Shown: positions 15,252-24,324 of the stretch, piece after piece
Layout of the letters: each line of letters opens with the position of its first letter
Position numbering within the stretch: position 1 is the stretch's first letter
Assembly (NCBI GenBank): GCA_017434895.1
Contig: JAFSGB010000007.1
Coordinates: 1-39,037 of the forward strand
DNA: 39,037 nt
Direction of reading: 5' to 3'
DNA from: Clostridia bacterium
Lineage (GTDB): Bacteria > Bacillota > Clostridia > Oscillospirales > Acutalibacteraceae
Position numbers and translations under genes: made by a program
Notes under the pieces: generated by a model
What the model saw: the letters and a program-made list of their open reading frames with translations, nothing else
What the model was told of the DNA's origin: nothing
Database searches by the model: none

Positions 15252-15885
15252 TTTGGTGATAATAGGAGCAAGCGGTCACGGAAAGGTGATTGCGGATATT
15301 GCAGAAAAAGTCGGATATACCGACATTGTTTTTTTAGATGATAACCCTGCGGTTGAATCATGCGGAAGTTATAAGGTTGTTGGAGGATGTAAAGAAGCAT
15401 TATCATACAAAAGTGCTGATTTCATTGTAGCAATCGGAAATGCGAAAATTCGCCGTAAGATTCAGTCCCAACTTGTTGAGGCGGGATTGCATATTGTTTC
15501 ATTGGTTCATCCCGCAGCCGTGATTGCTACTAATGTGAAAATTGGGATTGGTACAGTAGTGATGGCAGGCGCAGTGATAAATCCTTATACAGAAATTGGA
15601 CAGGGGTGTATTATCAATACTTGTTCATCAGTTGACCACGACTGTCAAATTGGAGATTATGTTCACATTTCAGTTGGTGCCCATGTGGCTGGAACGGTAA
15701 CAATTAAAGAGAATACATGGGTTGGCGCAGGCGCTACAATTAGTAATAATATTGAGATTGTGAAGGATTGTATGATAGGAGCAGGCGCAGTTGTTGTAAA
15801 AAATATAGAGGAAAGTTCAACGCAAATTGGAATACCCGCCCGAAAATTAGGTAATGGACAACTCGTAGGTGGCTCACATTTATGA
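15244..15885 (+). CDS. PglD/NeuD-family sugar O/N-acyltransferase
   Basis: A 213-residue protein with an N-terminal nucleotide-sugar-binding Rossmann-like part (VIIGASGHGKVIADI). A left-handed beta-helix of hexapeptide repeats follows (about 95-200), including the catalytic-type His in SSVDHDCQIGD. Such enzymes acetylate an amino group on a UDP-sugar (PglD) or a hydroxyl on sialic acid (NeuD). An aminotransferase gene in the same locus (24325) favours the amino-sugar role, but this is inference. The start lies inside the end of the initiating transferase gene. Confidence 0.88.
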   Translation: MNNLVIIGASGHGKVIADIAEKVGYTDIVFLDDNPAVESCGSYKVVGGCKEALSYKSADFIVAIGNAKIRRKIQSQLVEAGLHIVSLVHPAAVIATNVKIGIGTVVMAGAVINPYTEIGQGCIINTCSSVDHDCQIGDYVHISVGAHVAGTVTIKENTWVGAGATISNNIEIVKDCMIGAGAVVVKNIEESSTQIGIPARKLGNGQLVGGSHL

Positions 15886-16979
15886 AAATTTTATATGTTA
15901 TGACAATTTCGGCTAGTTTAACATTTTTCCCCGAGCATTTTAAATTGCTTAAAGATATGGGTTATACGATTGAGGTGGCTGCTAATTTTGACGGCGGCAT
16001 ACCGGATTGCTGTAATGAAATTGAATTTAAAATACATCATATTCCCTTTTCCCGTTCGCCCCTTTCTAAAATGAATTTGACGGCATTTAAAGAGCTTAAG
16101 AAGCTTGTTAAGGACGGCGGTTATGATATTGTTCACACCCACACCCCGAATGCATCAATTATCACAAGGCTTGCGTGTACACGACTTAGAAAAAAAGGCT
16201 TAAAGGTTTTTTATACCGCCCATGGCTTTCATTTCTATAAAGGCGCGCCTTTAAAAAATTGGATTTTATTCTATTCTGCGGAATGGCTTTGCTCCTTTTT
16301 CACTGACAAGCTAATTACAATGAACGCAGAAGATTATGAGCGCGCAAAAACAAAATTTCACGCTAAAGAAACCTGTTATGTTAATGGAGTTGGTATAGAT
16401 TTAAACAGGTTTAAAGGTTGTACGGTATCAAAGACCGAAAAACGATTAGAATTGGGATTGCCTGAAGATGCCACGGTTCTGCTATCTGTTGGAGAGTTGA
16501 ATAAAAACAAGAACCATCAAATGATTATTAGAGTCTTGGCAAGGCTTAACAACCCTAATATTCATTACGCTATTGCAGGTGTTGGCGAAAAGAGCGAGTA
16601 TTTGCTTAATCTTGCTAAAGAGCTTGGCGTGGCTGAAAAGGTACATTTGCTGGGATATAGAAAGGATATATCTGAGATTAATTATACGGCCGATGTATTT
16701 TGTTTTCCGTCAATGCGTGAGGGGCTTCCGGTATCACTAATGGAAGCTATGGCTTGCGGACTGCCGTGCGCTGTAAGTAAAATTCGCGGTAATACTGATT
16801 TAATTGACCAAAATGGCGGAAGAATATTTGACCCTCACAGTGTTGAAGAGTGCGAAAATGCAGTTCGCGAGTTGATAAACGGTGACAAAGCTTCTTTGGG
16901 AGAATACAATATTTGTAAGGTTGAAAAGTATTCTAATGAAAATGTAATTAAGCAAATGAAAGAAATTTATCAGGAGTAA
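15882..16979 (+). CDS. Glycosyltransferase family 4 (EpsD-like)
   Basis: A 365-residue GT-B glycosyltransferase. It has HTHTPNASI in the N-terminal domain, then YTAHGFHFYKGAP. The C-terminal GT4 domain has SVGELNKNKNHQ and the E-x7-E region FPSMREGLPVSLMEAMACG. It should add the second or a later sugar to the lipid-linked repeat unit in the cytoplasm. It overlaps the previous gene by four bases (ATGA). Donor and acceptor are not predictable from sequence. Confidence 0.9.
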   Translation: MKILYVMTISASLTFFPEHFKLLKDMGYTIEVAANFDGGIPDCCNEIEFKIHHIPFSRSPLSKMNLTAFKELKKLVKDGGYDIVHTHTPNASIITRLACTRLRKKGLKVFYTAHGFHFYKGAPLKNWILFYSAEWLCSFFTDKLITMNAEDYERAKTKFHAKETCYVNGVGIDLNRFKGCTVSKTEKRLELGLPEDATVLLSVGELNKNKNHQMIIRVLARLNNPNIHYAIAGVGEKSEYLLNLAKELGVAEKVHLLGYRKDISEINYTADVFCFPSMREGLPVSLMEAMACGLPCAVSKIRGNTDLIDQNGGRIFDPHSVEECENAVRELINGDKASLGEYNICKVEKYSNENVIKQMKEIYQE

Positions 16980-16984
16980 TTTGT

Positions 16985-17498
16985 GTGCAAAGATTACGGT
17001 ATTATTTCGCAAAAATTAAAAGCAAGCTATTGAAAAATCACGAGATAATGGTCGATTATTATCGTGCGGGGGGTAAAAATCGGTAGCGGCTGTATGGTTT
17101 GCTCTAATTTAATGACAAAAGAGCCTTTTTTAATTGAGATAGGCAACGACACGGTAATTTCAACTCGGGTTTCTTTTGTTACGCATGATAACAGCGCAAA
17201 ACTGATTTTTGGCGACCGCGGTGATTTATTCGGTAAAATTTAAATAGGCAACAATTGTTTTATAGGGCAAAATTCTGTAATTTTATACGGAGTAACTCTT
17301 GCTGACAATATCATTGTTGCGGCAGGTTCTGTTGTTACAAAATCCTTTGACCAATCTGGTGTTATAATAGGCGGAAATCCAGCAAGGGTTATAAGCAACT
17401 GGGAAAATTACCGAAACAAATATGAAAGCAATGCAATCAGAAGAAGCGATATGATGAAGCGAATAGAGAAGGATAACGCATTTCTCGTTAAAAGATAG
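16985..17498 (+). pseudogene. Broken hexapeptide-repeat acyltransferase (maltose O-acetyltransferase-like)
   Basis: Two frames together encode an acyltransferase of about 170 residues. The first starts at GTG 16985 (VQRLRYYFAKIKSKLL) and runs to YYRAGG. Six G's at about 17068-17073 shift the frame, and five would continue into VKIGSGCMVCSNL. The second frame is then cut by an in-frame TAA (about 17241) between FGKI and IGNNCFIGQN, where homologues have a Lys or similar. The tail reads GNPARVISNWENY, typical of the family. One indel plus one nonsense change makes a true pseudogene likelier than a sequencing slip. Its loss would remove one acetyl decoration of the polysaccharide. Confidence 0.85.
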
Positions 17499-17508
17499 GA
17501 TGATATTG

Positions 17509-18432
17509 ATGGCAGAAAAAGCCCTTGTGTCTGTTGTAATTCCAACCTACAAACGCCCTACGGCGCTAAAGAGGGCAATAGAGTCGGTTTTAAGTCAGAC
17601 CTATAAAAACACAGAAATTTTCGTGGTGGATGATAATGACCCCGACACCGATTTTCGGCGTGACACCGAGACGGTAATGAGTGAATATGCCGACTGTTTA
17701 AATATTACATACCTAAAGCACGAAAAAAACCGTGGAGGGTCGGCGGCTAGGAATACGGGCTGGCAAAACGCTACGGGCAAGTACATAACCTTTTTGGATG
17801 ATGACGATGAAATTTCCCCGAACAAGCTTTTAAAACAGGTGGAATGCCTTGAAAAGGCTGATGGGTCTTACGGGGCTTGCTATACGGCATATAAACGGGT
17901 ACAGAACGGTAGAGACAGTCAAATTTCTGCCGAAAACCGTGAGGGGTGGCTTTACATTCCCGCGCTTATGAGGACTCTTTATATGGGTTCAGGCTCCAAT
18001 CTGCTTTTAAAAAAGTCGGTTGTGGACGAAATAGGCGGTTATGATGAGAGCTTTGTAAGAAACCAAGATATTGAATTTTTAGCAAGGGTACTGGAAAACT
18101 ATAAGCTTGCCTTTGTGGACGAAATTCTTTTGGTAATTCATCAAGATGCAGCGCGGTTTAACCGATCCTTTGAGGAATTTGACGGCTATTCTAAATACTA
18201 TCTTGAAAGGTTTGCCGATAGAATAGGAAGACTTCCAAAAAAAGACCAAAAGAGAATTTACAGTGTTGTTTCCCTTGAACGTTCAAGGGTGGCGGTGAAT
18301 TTTAAAGAATATAGGGCGGCTTTCAAAATTCTACATGAGAACCGCGTTAGTATAGTTTCTGTTATTAAATATGTTATTTATTTAGCTAAAAGAGTTATTA
18401 CACATAGCTCTTACGGGTTTAATTTAAAATAG
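17509..18432 (+). CDS. Glycosyltransferase family 2
   Basis: A GT-A fold glycosyltransferase of 307 residues beginning VSVVIPTYKRPTALKRAIESVLSQTY. It has VVDDNDPD and the metal-binding FLDDDDEIS, followed by an acceptor-side domain with GGYDESFVRNQDIEFLAR. ATG 17509 is preferred over 17500 because AGGA lies eight bases ahead of it. It probably adds a sugar to the lipid-linked unit at the inner membrane face. The pseudogene ends only ten bases upstream. Confidence 0.9.
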   Translation: MAEKALVSVVIPTYKRPTALKRAIESVLSQTYKNTEIFVVDDNDPDTDFRRDTETVMSEYADCLNITYLKHEKNRGGSAARNTGWQNATGKYITFLDDDDEISPNKLLKQVECLEKADGSYGACYTAYKRVQNGRDSQISAENREGWLYIPALMRTLYMGSGSNLLLKKSVVDEIGGYDESFVRNQDIEFLARVLENYKLAFVDEILLVIHQDAARFNRSFEEFDGYSKYYLERFADRIGRLPKKDQKRIYSVVSLERSRVAVNFKEYRAAFKILHENRVSIVSVIKYVIYLAKRVITHSSYGFNLK

Positions 18433-18448
18433 ATGGGATAATGCAAAA

Positions 18449-19711
18449 ATGGTAAAAGAATTTAAAAACGATACTTTTAAGCTCATAAGCTTATTTATCT
18501 TTATTACTTACGCCGCGTTATATGATATTTTTTCCGCATTTTTCGGCGGAACCGTAATACGCTTAGGACTAATTGCTCTTTGCTACGGCTCATTTTTATT
18601 TATATTTGTATTTGGAAAGGAGAGAATATATTCGGCGTATTTGGTTTTTTTGTCGATTTTTGGCGGTGTTATAATATTTTATTCTGTTTTGAACGGAAAA
18701 AATAACTTTTTATTTGAGGAATACGCATTACCCACCAGCGTGACACTTTTTAGCGGTGTAGTAGGATTTTATTTTATGGCAATTCAAAGAGATGCCAAAG
18801 GTCTTAATAATATGCTGAAAATAACCACACTGATTTTAACTGCTTATTATTATCTTTACTCCTTTGATATTGTAAATTCAGAAGAATATGAATTTGGTTA
18901 CAGCATGGGATTTGGTTTCAGAGTACTTTTACCCTGTATTTTGAGTCTCCATTTTGCATTCGAAAAAAGGGAGAAGAAAAAAATATTATCTTTAATTTGG
19001 TTTTTACCATTTGCACTATGTATGTTTTTGATATTAACATATGGATCTCGCGGACCGATTATAGGTGTGTTAGCTTATTTAATATTAAGGTTTGGTCTGG
19101 TATTTTTGCTTGATAAAAAGGTATCCTTTGCAAAGAAAATGGCAATGCTCTTATTAATAATTTTAGGGTCAATGGCGGTTTACACTTTCTTTGGATATTT
19201 TGTTGAGGTGTTTGCGGATTATTTAGATGATTTAGGAATAACCTCACGAACCATAACAAGAATTCTAAATCAAACTATTGCTGATGATAACGGAAGAGAT
19301 TTCTTTTTTAAAAAAGCGCTTTCAAAGATTACAGTTGCCGGACTCGGACCCTTTTCTGACCAATATATGTGGGGTAGGGGCAACTACTGCCATAACTTCT
19401 TTCTTGAAGTTTTATTAGATTTCGGTTTTGTAATAGGTATGGGAATTATAATTCTTGTAATAGTTTTAATATGCAAAATAATAGGTCGTTCTGAGGATAA
19501 TCCGTGGTTTTCGCTGTTTGTTGTTTTTCTAAGCTATTGCTTGGGACGATTAATGTTTAGTGGTACGTTTTGGTCGGAAACTATGTTTTGGATGACTCTG
19601 GGGCTTGGTTGGATTTGCCTTAAAAGACCCGATTTACAAACGGAGGAAAAAGAGAATGATCAAAAAAATCCTAAGAAAAATCAGAAAATTAGGATACAAA
19701 AAAACATTTAA
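18449..19711 (+). CDS. Wzy-like polysaccharide polymerase
   Basis: A 420-residue integral membrane protein with about ten hydrophobic helices. A larger loop of about 70 residues (RTITRILNQ to YCHNFFLEVLLDFG) contains GPFSDQYMWGRGNYCHNFFLE, the H-N-x-x-L type signature seen in O-antigen polymerase/ligase family members. Such proteins join repeat units outside the membrane. The C-terminus is Lys- and Asn-rich. Its last 56 bases overlap the next gene. Family assignment rests on topology and the loop motif; a ligase role is less likely in a Gram-positive. Confidence 0.78.
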   Translation: MVKEFKNDTFKLISLFIFITYAALYDIFSAFFGGTVIRLGLIALCYGSFLFIFVFGKERIYSAYLVFLSIFGGVIIFYSVLNGKNNFLFEEYALPTSVTLFSGVVGFYFMAIQRDAKGLNNMLKITTLILTAYYYLYSFDIVNSEEYEFGYSMGFGFRVLLPCILSLHFAFEKREKKKILSLIWFLPFALCMFLILTYGSRGPIIGVLAYLILRFGLVFLLDKKVSFAKKMAMLLLIILGSMAVYTFFGYFVEVFADYLDDLGITSRTITRILNQTIADDNGRDFFFKKALSKITVAGLGPFSDQYMWGRGNYCHNFFLEVLLDFGFVIGMGIIILVIVLICKIIGRSEDNPWFSLFVVFLSYCLGRLMFSGTFWSETMFWMTLGLGWICLKRPDLQTEEKENDQKNPKKNQKIRIQKNI

Positions 19712-20591
19712 AATAGTCTTAAGTAAAATTAAAGGTCCCTTTGTACCTCTTATTCACAGCCTTCGTTGGAGCTTATTTTTAAAAGCTAAAAAAAGCGGTA
19801 TTACTGAATGTGAATACCAAAAGCCTTTAATCATTTCTCTTACAACCTACCCTGCAAGGATACATACGGTACATTTGGTAATAGAGTCGCTTCTTATGCA
19901 AACTTTAAAGCCTAATAAAATTATTTTATGGCTTGCAAACGAACAGTTCCCAATGGGCGAAGAGGATTTGCCCCAGAGCCTTTTAAAGCTTAAGGATTTC
20001 GGACTGACTATTGAATGGTGCGAGGATATCCGTTCCTACAAAAAGCTGATTCCTACCTTAAGGCAGTACCCTGACTCCTTAATAATTACGGCTGATGACG
20101 ATTTATTTTACAATCGTAATATGGTAAAAAAACTATATAATGCATATCTTAAGGAGCCTGATTTAATCCATTGTCACAGAGTGACTAAATTTGAACGAAA
20201 TAACGGTCAGTGGGATGTTATTGCAGGCGGTTATGATGTGTATTCAAAGCCTACCTTCTTGCATAAACTCACTGGTGGTTCGGGAGCATTGTACCCCATA
20301 AATTCTCTTTTTGGGGATATTACAAATGCTGATTTATTTATGACATTAGCTCCCTCCAATGACGATATTTGGTTTTGGCTTATGGCAGTGCTTAATGCCA
20401 AAAAATGTAATGTTTTAGAAAACGGGCATCCCGAACTTTATTTCACCAAAGGCAGTCAAGCCACAGCGCTTTGTAATGTTAATGATAACGGCGAAAAGCT
20501 TTTTTGGAAGCAACTTAATAATATCTTTGAATATTATCCGCAAATTGAAAAGATTTTGATAGACGAATGGGAAAGGGTGAGTAATTCATAA
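19656..20591 (+). CDS. GT-A fold glycosyltransferase
   Basis: A 311-residue protein starting MIKKILRKIRKLG, with GGAGG about 10 bases before ATG 19656; an in-frame ATG at 19605 lacks such a site. Motifs are LIISLTTYPARIHTVHLVIES (substrate-binding strand), ITADDDLFYN (metal-binding DDD, about 137-143) and a later NDDIWFW. This matches a GT2-like group common in capsule loci. The start lies inside the wzy-like gene, and the stop shares one base with the next start. Donor and linkage are unknown. Confidence 0.8.
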   Translation: MIKKILRKIRKLGYKKTFKIVLSKIKGPFVPLIHSLRWSLFLKAKKSGITECEYQKPLIISLTTYPARIHTVHLVIESLLMQTLKPNKIILWLANEQFPMGEEDLPQSLLKLKDFGLTIEWCEDIRSYKKLIPTLRQYPDSLIITADDDLFYNRNMVKKLYNAYLKEPDLIHCHRVTKFERNNGQWDVIAGGYDVYSKPTFLHKLTGGSGALYPINSLFGDITNADLFMTLAPSNDDIWFWLMAVLNAKKCNVLENGHPELYFTKGSQATALCNVNDNGEKLFWKQLNNIFEYYPQIEKILIDEWERVSNS

Positions 20592-21568
20592 TGAATAAAC
20601 CCCTTGTAAAAAGACGGATTAGGCAGTTTTTCGCCAGAGTAAATTATTACGGAATAGGTTACATTTTTGATTATCTCGGCGCTTATGTGGGATTTAAAAG
20701 AAAAGAAACCGCAGTAGAAAGAAAAATGAAGCTATATCCCACCCTAGAGGGTAAAGAAATGGAAAGAGAACTTGGAAAATTGTACCATGCCACAACGGGT
20801 GACAAGGTAGATTTTAAAGCTCCAAAAACCTTCACCCAAAAAATCCAGTGGAGCAAGCTTTATGACCGTGACCCTTTAAGGACAACCCTTTCGGACAAGC
20901 TTGCGGTAAGGCAGTGGGTTGCCGATAAAATCGGCGAAAAGTATTTAACCCCTATAATCGGTGTTTGGGAAAGCTTTGACGATATTGATTTTACTGATTT
21001 TCCGCAAAAATTTGCGCTTAAATGCACCCACGGAACAGCCTGTAACATTATCGTAGAGGACAAAGAAAAATTTAATGTTTTGACGGCAAAGGAAAAAATT
21101 GATAAATGGATGAATACTAATTATGCCTACTTTTCTTTTGAGTTACAGTATAAGGACATTAAGCCCAGAATTATTGCCGAGGAATATATGGAAAACGCCG
21201 GTAAGGATTTGTACGATTACAAATTCTATTGCTACGGCGGAAAGGCTAAATATATACAATTTTTAAGTGACCGAAAAAGAGAACTTAGAATGGCGTATTT
21301 TGATACCAATTGGAATAAGCTTCCTTTTGTTCACGACCATCCAATGATTACCGAGAATTTGCCAAGGCCTGATAATTTGGATGAAATGATTATGGTTGCC
21401 GAAACTCTCTCTGTTGGCTTCCCTTATGTAAGGGTGGACTTGTACCGACTGGATGACGGTACAATCCGCTTCGGTGAAATGACCTTTACCCCAGCCGGTG
21501 GCGGACAGAATTTCACTCCCCCCTTTGCAGATATGCTTTTGGGTGAGGATTATATTATAAATAGGTGA
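20591..21568 (+). CDS. TupA-like ATP-grasp protein
   Basis: A 325-residue protein matching the TupA-like ATP-grasp family. It has KIQWSKLYDRDPLRTTLSDKL near residue 80, FALKCTHGT (nucleotide-binding lobe), EEYMEN, DYKFYCYGGK and a final VRVDLYRLDDGTIRFGEMTF. TupA was described in teichuronopeptide synthesis, and the fold makes amide or ester bonds with ATP. Here it may attach an amino acid or peptide to a carboxyl-bearing sugar of the polysaccharide. That role is inference, but the uronate-forming Ugd in the same locus fits it. No signal peptide is seen. Confidence 0.82.
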   Translation: MNKPLVKRRIRQFFARVNYYGIGYIFDYLGAYVGFKRKETAVERKMKLYPTLEGKEMERELGKLYHATTGDKVDFKAPKTFTQKIQWSKLYDRDPLRTTLSDKLAVRQWVADKIGEKYLTPIIGVWESFDDIDFTDFPQKFALKCTHGTACNIIVEDKEKFNVLTAKEKIDKWMNTNYAYFSFELQYKDIKPRIIAEEYMENAGKDLYDYKFYCYGGKAKYIQFLSDRKRELRMAYFDTNWNKLPFVHDHPMITENLPRPDNLDEMIMVAETLSVGFPYVRVDLYRLDDGTIRFGEMTFTPAGGGQNFTPPFADMLLGEDYIINR

Positions 21569-21572
21569 CAGA

Positions 21573-22766
21573 ATGAATGTACTATTAATTGCGCCCTACT
21601 TCGCGCCCAGCAGTGAGGTGCCTTCGGTTAGAATGGTAAGTCTTTCAAGACATTTAGTATCAATGGGTCATAAGGTTACGGTGCTTTGCTATTCAAGAGA
21701 AATGCTCCTTACAATGTATAAGGAGGCTGAGCTTAGCAGTACGGTGCCGAAGGGTGTTAAGGTTATAGGCTTTAGCTGTAAGTCGAAAAGACTACCCTTT
21801 ATTTCGGATATTTTGGACGGTATTCAGTTTAAACGGGATTTACCAAAGCTTTTAAAGGGCGAAAGTTTTGATATTGCCCTTACTACCTGCGGGCCTTACT
21901 TTACCCTTAAAGCAATGCCTATGCTGAAATCAAAACTTAAAATTCCCTATGTCCTTGATTTTAGAGATTTGGGCGCTCTTAATTACCGACCCCGCCTCGG
22001 AAATGAGGAAAAGCCGGTTTTTTGGAAGGAAATAATTAAAAATATCTATAAGGGAATTATTTTAAGAAGAGAAAAAAATGCGGTATTAGAGGCAGAACAT
22101 ATAATATGTATCAGTGAAATTGACCGCGAAAAGATGCAGAGTGCTTATGGTTTAAAAGATGAGAAGCTTGCTGTTGCGACTAACGGCTACGATGAGGTAA
22201 AGCTCAACGGAATGCTTCCCGCCGAAAAAACACAGGGCATTAAGGGAGCGGTTTTCGGCAAGTTTATGTATTACAGCCGCGAGCGTGCTTCTGCACTGCT
22301 TTTGGCTATGGATTCTCTTAGAAAAGACGGTATTAATATAAGCCTTATACACATTGGAATTACCTACCCCTGTATTTTGGATTGTATTAAGGAAAATGAC
22401 CTTGACAGTGGAGTTTATGACCCGAAAGGGCTTAAAGAATATTCCGAAGGAATGAAGCTTCTTGGAAGCGCAGACTTTTTTGTGGTAGAGGACACAAGCC
22501 CCGATGATGTGGGCACTAAAATTTACGATTACATATTTTGGAATAAGCCTATTGTGGCGGTAACACCTGAGGATATACCGTTGGCAAAGCTCATAAAAAG
22601 TTTTAAAAATGGTTATGTTTGCCAAACCAAGGCAGAAGTGGAGTCGGCAATAAAGGATATAATCGATCGCGGTCTTACAGTGTTAGACCCAAATATTAAC
22701 ACCGATAAATATGCACGGAAATACCAAAATGAAAAAATAGAAAAGATTTTATTAAAAAGCAGATAA
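21573..22766 (+). CDS. Glycosyltransferase (GT4-like, GT-B fold)
   Basis: A 397-residue protein beginning VLLIAPYFAPSSEVPSVRMVSLSRHLVSMGHKVTV, a standard GT-B N-terminus. It has IPYVLDFRDLG in the acceptor domain and AVATNGYDEVKL at the domain junction. The C-terminal part carries ADFFVVEDTSPDDVGTKIYDYIFWNKPIVAV, in place of the usual E-x7-E region. It resembles glycosyltransferases of capsule loci but its specificity is unknown. It follows the ATP-grasp gene by four bases. Confidence 0.82.
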   Translation: MNVLLIAPYFAPSSEVPSVRMVSLSRHLVSMGHKVTVLCYSREMLLTMYKEAELSSTVPKGVKVIGFSCKSKRLPFISDILDGIQFKRDLPKLLKGESFDIALTTCGPYFTLKAMPMLKSKLKIPYVLDFRDLGALNYRPRLGNEEKPVFWKEIIKNIYKGIILRREKNAVLEAEHIICISEIDREKMQSAYGLKDEKLAVATNGYDEVKLNGMLPAEKTQGIKGAVFGKFMYYSRERASALLLAMDSLRKDGINISLIHIGITYPCILDCIKENDLDSGVYDPKGLKEYSEGMKLLGSADFFVVEDTSPDDVGTKIYDYIFWNKPIVAVTPEDIPLAKLIKSFKNGYVCQTKAEVESAIKDIIDRGLTVLDPNINTDKYARKYQNEKIEKILLKSR

Positions 22767-22776
22767 AGGAACAGCT

Positions 22777-24312
22777 ATGCCTAAATCAAGAACAGTAAAC
22801 TCAGTCAGAAATATAATATGGGCATGTATTCAAAAGATTGTAATGATAGTTTTCCCTTTTATTGTCAGAAGCGTTATGATAATGAAGCTAGGGGAGGAAT
22901 ACACAGGTCTTAGCAGTCTTTTTACATCCATACTCTCAATTTTGTCTTTGGCAGAATTGGGCTTTGGCTTTGCTATGGTTTACTGTATGTACGAGCCTAT
23001 AAATAAGGGCGATAACCAACAAATTTGCGCACTTTTGAACCTTTACAAAAAGATTTATTCACTTATCGGCGCAGTGATTTTAGGTGTAGGACTTTGTCTT
23101 TTGCCCTTTTTGGAGCATTTCATTAAGGGCGCAGTGCCTAATGGTATAAATATTTATACTTTGTATCTTATATACCTGAGCAATACGGTTGTAAGCTACT
23201 TTATGTTTGCCTACAAATCATCCCTAATGACGGCTTATCAGCGAAGCGACATTATAAGCCAAATTATGACTGTTACCAATATTCTGCTTTACGCCTTGCA
23301 AATAGGGGTGATGGTGGTTTTTGAAAGCTTTTATCTTTATGCGGTTTTGATTCCTGCAACCACCCTTTTAATGAATATAAGCTATGAGATAATTTCCCGT
23401 AAGCTTTACCCAGAAATTACTCCTAGGGGTACGGTTTCAAAGGATGTTAAGGATAAGATTAAAAAGCGTGTTATCGGCATTATGCTTTACAAATTTTCCA
23501 GTACCACGCGTTCCTCCTTTAACAGTCTTATAATCTCTATGTTCTTAGGGTTAGTTCTCCTTACAAGATATCAAAACTATTTTATGATTATAAGCTCGGT
23601 TTTGGGTGTGCTTGCAATAATTCATTCCTCGGTTACCGCCAGTGTGGGTGACAGTATTATTGAAAAAGACCCTGAGGCCAATTACAAGGATTTTAACAAA
23701 TTTGTATTTTTATATATGTGGTTATCTGCCTTTTGCACGGTGTGTATCACCTGTCTTATTCAACCCTTTATGACCTTGTGGTTGGGTAAAGAGTCGCTGC
23801 TTCCTTTCGGAATTGTGGCGGTAATGTCGTTGTATTTTTATGCGCAAACAATGGGTGATATGGTCTATCTTTACAGAACCGCCGCCGGTCTTTGGTGGGA
23901 GGATAGGGTGAGACCTATTGTTGAAGCGGCGGCAAACATTATTTTAAATATTTTATTAGTTAAGATTTTCGGACTTTACGGCGCAGTTTTGGCAACGGTG
24001 CTTACATTGATTTTCATAAACTTTTACTGGGGCGGAAAAATTCTATTTAAATTTTATTTTAAACGCTCTATGAGAGAGTATATTTTAAAACAGATATTTA
24101 GCGCATTGGTAACACTGACAGTTACCTCTATTACCTATGGCATTTGCTCATTTATTAATTTTAGTCCGATTTTAACCTTGATTGCAAGACTGCCTATTTG
24201 TGTTATAGTGCCGAATTTAATAATTTGGCTTTGCTACCGAAAAACAGATGCCTTTAATGAGGCAAAGAAATTTACAGTTAACGCGGTTAAAATGTTGATA
24301 AAAAACTGCTAG
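22777..24312 (+). CDS. Wzx-like polysaccharide flippase (MATE/MVF-type)
   Basis: A 511-residue membrane protein with about twelve to fourteen hydrophobic helices and no soluble domain. The N-terminus (SVRNIIWACIQKIVMIVFPFIVRSVMI) and GEEYTGLSSLFTSILSILSLAELGFGFAM are typical of Wzx flippases that move lipid-linked repeat units across the membrane. It pairs with the polymerase at 18449. AAAGGA precedes the start. Confidence 0.88.
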   Translation: MPKSRTVNSVRNIIWACIQKIVMIVFPFIVRSVMIMKLGEEYTGLSSLFTSILSILSLAELGFGFAMVYCMYEPINKGDNQQICALLNLYKKIYSLIGAVILGVGLCLLPFLEHFIKGAVPNGINIYTLYLIYLSNTVVSYFMFAYKSSLMTAYQRSDIISQIMTVTNILLYALQIGVMVVFESFYLYAVLIPATTLLMNISYEIISRKLYPEITPRGTVSKDVKDKIKKRVIGIMLYKFSSTTRSSFNSLIISMFLGLVLLTRYQNYFMIISSVLGVLAIIHSSVTASVGDSIIEKDPEANYKDFNKFVFLYMWLSAFCTVCITCLIQPFMTLWLGKESLLPFGIVAVMSLYFYAQTMGDMVYLYRTAAGLWWEDRVRPIVEAAANIILNILLVKIFGLYGAVLATVLTLIFINFYWGGKILFKFYFKRSMREYILKQIFSALVTLTVTSITYGICSFINFSPILTLIARLPICVIVPNLIIWLCYRKTDAFNEAKKFTVNAVKMLIKNC

Positions 24313-24324
24313 AGGAGAAGCTTT

